DNA from: an uncultured Lacinutrix sp.
GTDB taxonomy: Bacteria; Bacteroidota; Bacteroidia; Flavobacteriales; Flavobacteriaceae
Assembly (NCBI RefSeq): GCF_947500325.1
Contig: NZ_CANMRQ010000008.1
Location: forward strand, 124,001-188,000
DNA: 64,000 nt
Direction of reading: 5' to 3'
Positions 62,483-64,000 of this stretch are shown one piece after another (position 1 is the stretch's first letter; each line of letters opens with the position of its first letter). Both the position numbers and the translations under genes were made by a program. Under the pieces are notes generated by a model. It was given only the letters and a program-made list of their open reading frames with translations, made no database searches and was not told the origin of the DNA.

Positions 62483-62633
62483 AATGATTGATTGTTTTTG
62501 GTTTACATATATATGACGACAAGCAAAACATTTTGTTACAACAATTTTAAACATAAACTACTGTGAAACAGTTTAAAAACCGTCAAACCACCTATAAAAC
62601 CTAAGCAATATGAAGATTTAAAAAAAAGAAAAA

Positions 62634-64000
62634 TTATCTGTTTCTCCAGAAAAAAGGCGTTAGTAAAATCAATACTGTGAATAATTCTAGCCTACCTATA
62701 AGCATTAAAAATGACGACCACCATTTCCCTATATTGGGTAATGCGCTATAATTATTAACTGGCCCAAAATCTCCTAAAGCGGGTCCTACATTCCCTAAAC
62801 TTGAGGCAGCTAATCCAATAGCAGAAGTAAAATCTATTTTCATCATAGAAAAACCTAATGCACCAACAATAAATGCTAATAAATAAAGAATAAAGAAACC
62901 TAAAATATTAAATACAATATCTCCAGAAACAGACCTTTTATTATACCTCACAGGTAAAATGGCATTAGGATGTAATGCTCTTTTAAATTCTAAAAAACCA
63001 TTTTTAATAGTAATTAAGTGGCGAACTACCTTAATTCCTCCAGAAGTACTTCCTGCAGATCCTCCTAAAAACATAAGCCCAAAAAAGAAAACCGTTAAAA
63101 AAGGAGTCCACAATGTATAATCTGCAGTTACAAAACCTGTTGTTGTAACAATTGCTAAGACTTGAAATAAAGAATGTCTAAAAGCGCTTTCACCATAACC
63201 TAAGACCATTGGGTGCTCTATGGAAGATTTGCTTGTATCTACATTAAAATATATAAGAATCGCAGCTATAGCTGTAAATATTACAATAAACTTAAAATAA
63301 AGTTTAAACTCTTCATCTTTAAAAACTTTTTGTATTCTGCCTTTAAAAACAAAATAACTCAATACAAAATTTGTTCCAGCAAGAAACATAAAAGCAATAA
63401 TAATATATTGTATTATAGGCGTATCATTCCAGTGAGCCACACTTGCGTTTTTTGTTGAAAAACCTCCTGTAGACAAAGTACTCATTGAGTGGTTAATAGC
63501 ATCGAAAAAAGACATTCCTGCAACTTTAAGTAAAATAGTCTCTGCAGCTGTATATCCAAAATATATAAGCCATAATCGTTTAGCAGTATCTGTTATTCTA
63601 GGATGCAGCTTATCTGCACTAGGACCAGGAGCTTCAGCAGCAAATAATTGCATTCCTCCAATTCCTAAAAGAGGTAAAATGGCAACTGCTAAAACAATAA
63701 TTCCCATACCACCAATCCAATGTGTTAGGCTTCTCCAGAATAGAACGCCTTCTGGAACAACCTCTATATTATTCAAAATAGATGCTCCAGTAGTTGTAAA
63801 ACCAGACATAGTCTCAAAAAATGCATCAGTAAAGTCTGGTATAGATTCAGTAAGTATATAAGGTAAGGAACCAGAAAGCGTCATAACAATCCAACCAAAA
63901 GCCACTACAATATAACCTTCTCGTTTGTTCATTTCCTTTTTATGATCTCTGGTTAAAAACATACCAAAACCACCAATCAATAAAGTAACTAAACCCGATA
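62634..64000 (-). CDS. trkH: TrkH-family potassium uptake protein, 5' end outside the window
   Basis: The frame stays open to the window edge (upstream residues read SGLVTLL), so the real start is outside. At least 455 residues are visible with many membrane segments. The P-loop regions with selectivity Gly are seen: SGFTTTGASIL, STLSTGGFSTKNAS, ATTTGFVTADY and AASSLGNVGPALGDFG. It is the membrane pore subunit of a Trk/Ktr-type K+ transporter, normally gated by a TrkA/KtrA subunit, whose gene may lie outside the window. The C-terminus ends ILLTPFFWRNR. Confidence 0.93.
   Translation of the reverse strand, partial: SGLVTLLIGGFGMFLTRDHKKEMNKREGYIVVAFGWIVMTLSGSLPYILTESIPDFTDAFFETMSGFTTTGASILNNIEVVPEGVLFWRSLTHWIGGMGIIVLAVAILPLLGIGGMQLFAAEAPGPSADKLHPRITDTAKRLWLIYFGYTAAETILLKVAGMSFFDAINHSMSTLSTGGFSTKNASVAHWNDTPIIQYIIIAFMFLAGTNFVLSYFVFKGRIQKVFKDEEFKLYFKFIVIFTAIAAILIYFNVDTSKSSIEHPMVLGYGESAFRHSLFQVLAIVTTTGFVTADYTLWTPFLTVFFFGLMFLGGSAGSTSGGIKVVRHLITIKNGFLEFKRALHPNAILPVRYNKRSVSGDIVFNILGFFILYLLAFIVGALGFSMMKIDFTSAIGLAASSLGNVGPALGDFGPVNNYSALPNIGKWWSSFLMLIGRLELFTVLILLTPFFWRNR

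Overview
The window is AT-rich chromosomal DNA from a member of the Bacteroidota, most likely a marine Flavobacteriaceae. The evidence is a complete Na+-translocating NADH:quinone reductase operon, many type IX secretion (T9SS) cargo proteins with type A or type B C-terminal sorting domains, the T9SS plug protein (DUF5103), lipoproteins with acidic residues after the lipobox Cys, LytTR response regulators, and TAnnTTTG -7 promoter elements in place of sigma70 boxes. No tRNA, rRNA, CRISPR array, insertion sequence or integrase was seen.

Layout. 1-5435: the 3' part of a giant repetitive fibre-like gene, followed by a type B sorted surface protein. 5436-8650: two GNAT acetyltransferases, a M15 carboxypeptidase-like protein, a M48 protease and a small ankyrin protein. 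8998-12552: housekeeping genes (gpmI, a HAD phosphatase, map, a methyltransferase). 12624-20341: a minus-strand block of secreted proteins (lipoprotein, small exported protein, propeller/LRR protein, small beta-sandwich protein, giant beta-helix protein). 20433-24088: a LytTR two-component system. 24186-27040: apbE and small conserved genes. 27112-40924: a second secreted block with a second copy of the small beta-sandwich protein, two paralogous reprolysin-like metalloproteases and a fungalysin-like M36 metalloprotease. 41274-47331: nqrABCDEF. 47513-52730: T9SS plug, apaG, DUF6695-like and NRDE genes, pruA. 52920-55841: a lipase-like giant secreted protein. 55874-58950: rsmG, a fatty acid desaturase and an aminotransferase. 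59215-64000: a small membrane protein, a LytTR regulator, a lipoprotein, a type A sorted protein, a small membrane protein and trkH, which runs off the window.

The most interesting feature is a C-terminal module of about 265 residues shared by five giant secreted proteins (ends at 16490, 28020, 32349, 36710 and 55841). Their N-terminal parts are otherwise different: beta-helix, two reprolysins, M36 protease, alpha/beta hydrolase. The module ends in two dockerin-like EF-hand motifs 49 residues apart, each followed by SVFGGPP, and a terminal QLPEGAN. None of the five has an ordinary type A or B sorting domain. Two of the five genes are followed by near-duplicate genes for a small secreted beta-sandwich protein that does carry a type A sorting domain. 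One testable model is a cohesin/dockerin-like surface scaffold; another is an uncatalogued T9SS sorting domain. ApbE, which flavinylates NqrB and NqrC, is separated from the nqr operon by the second secreted block, as if that block had been inserted between them.
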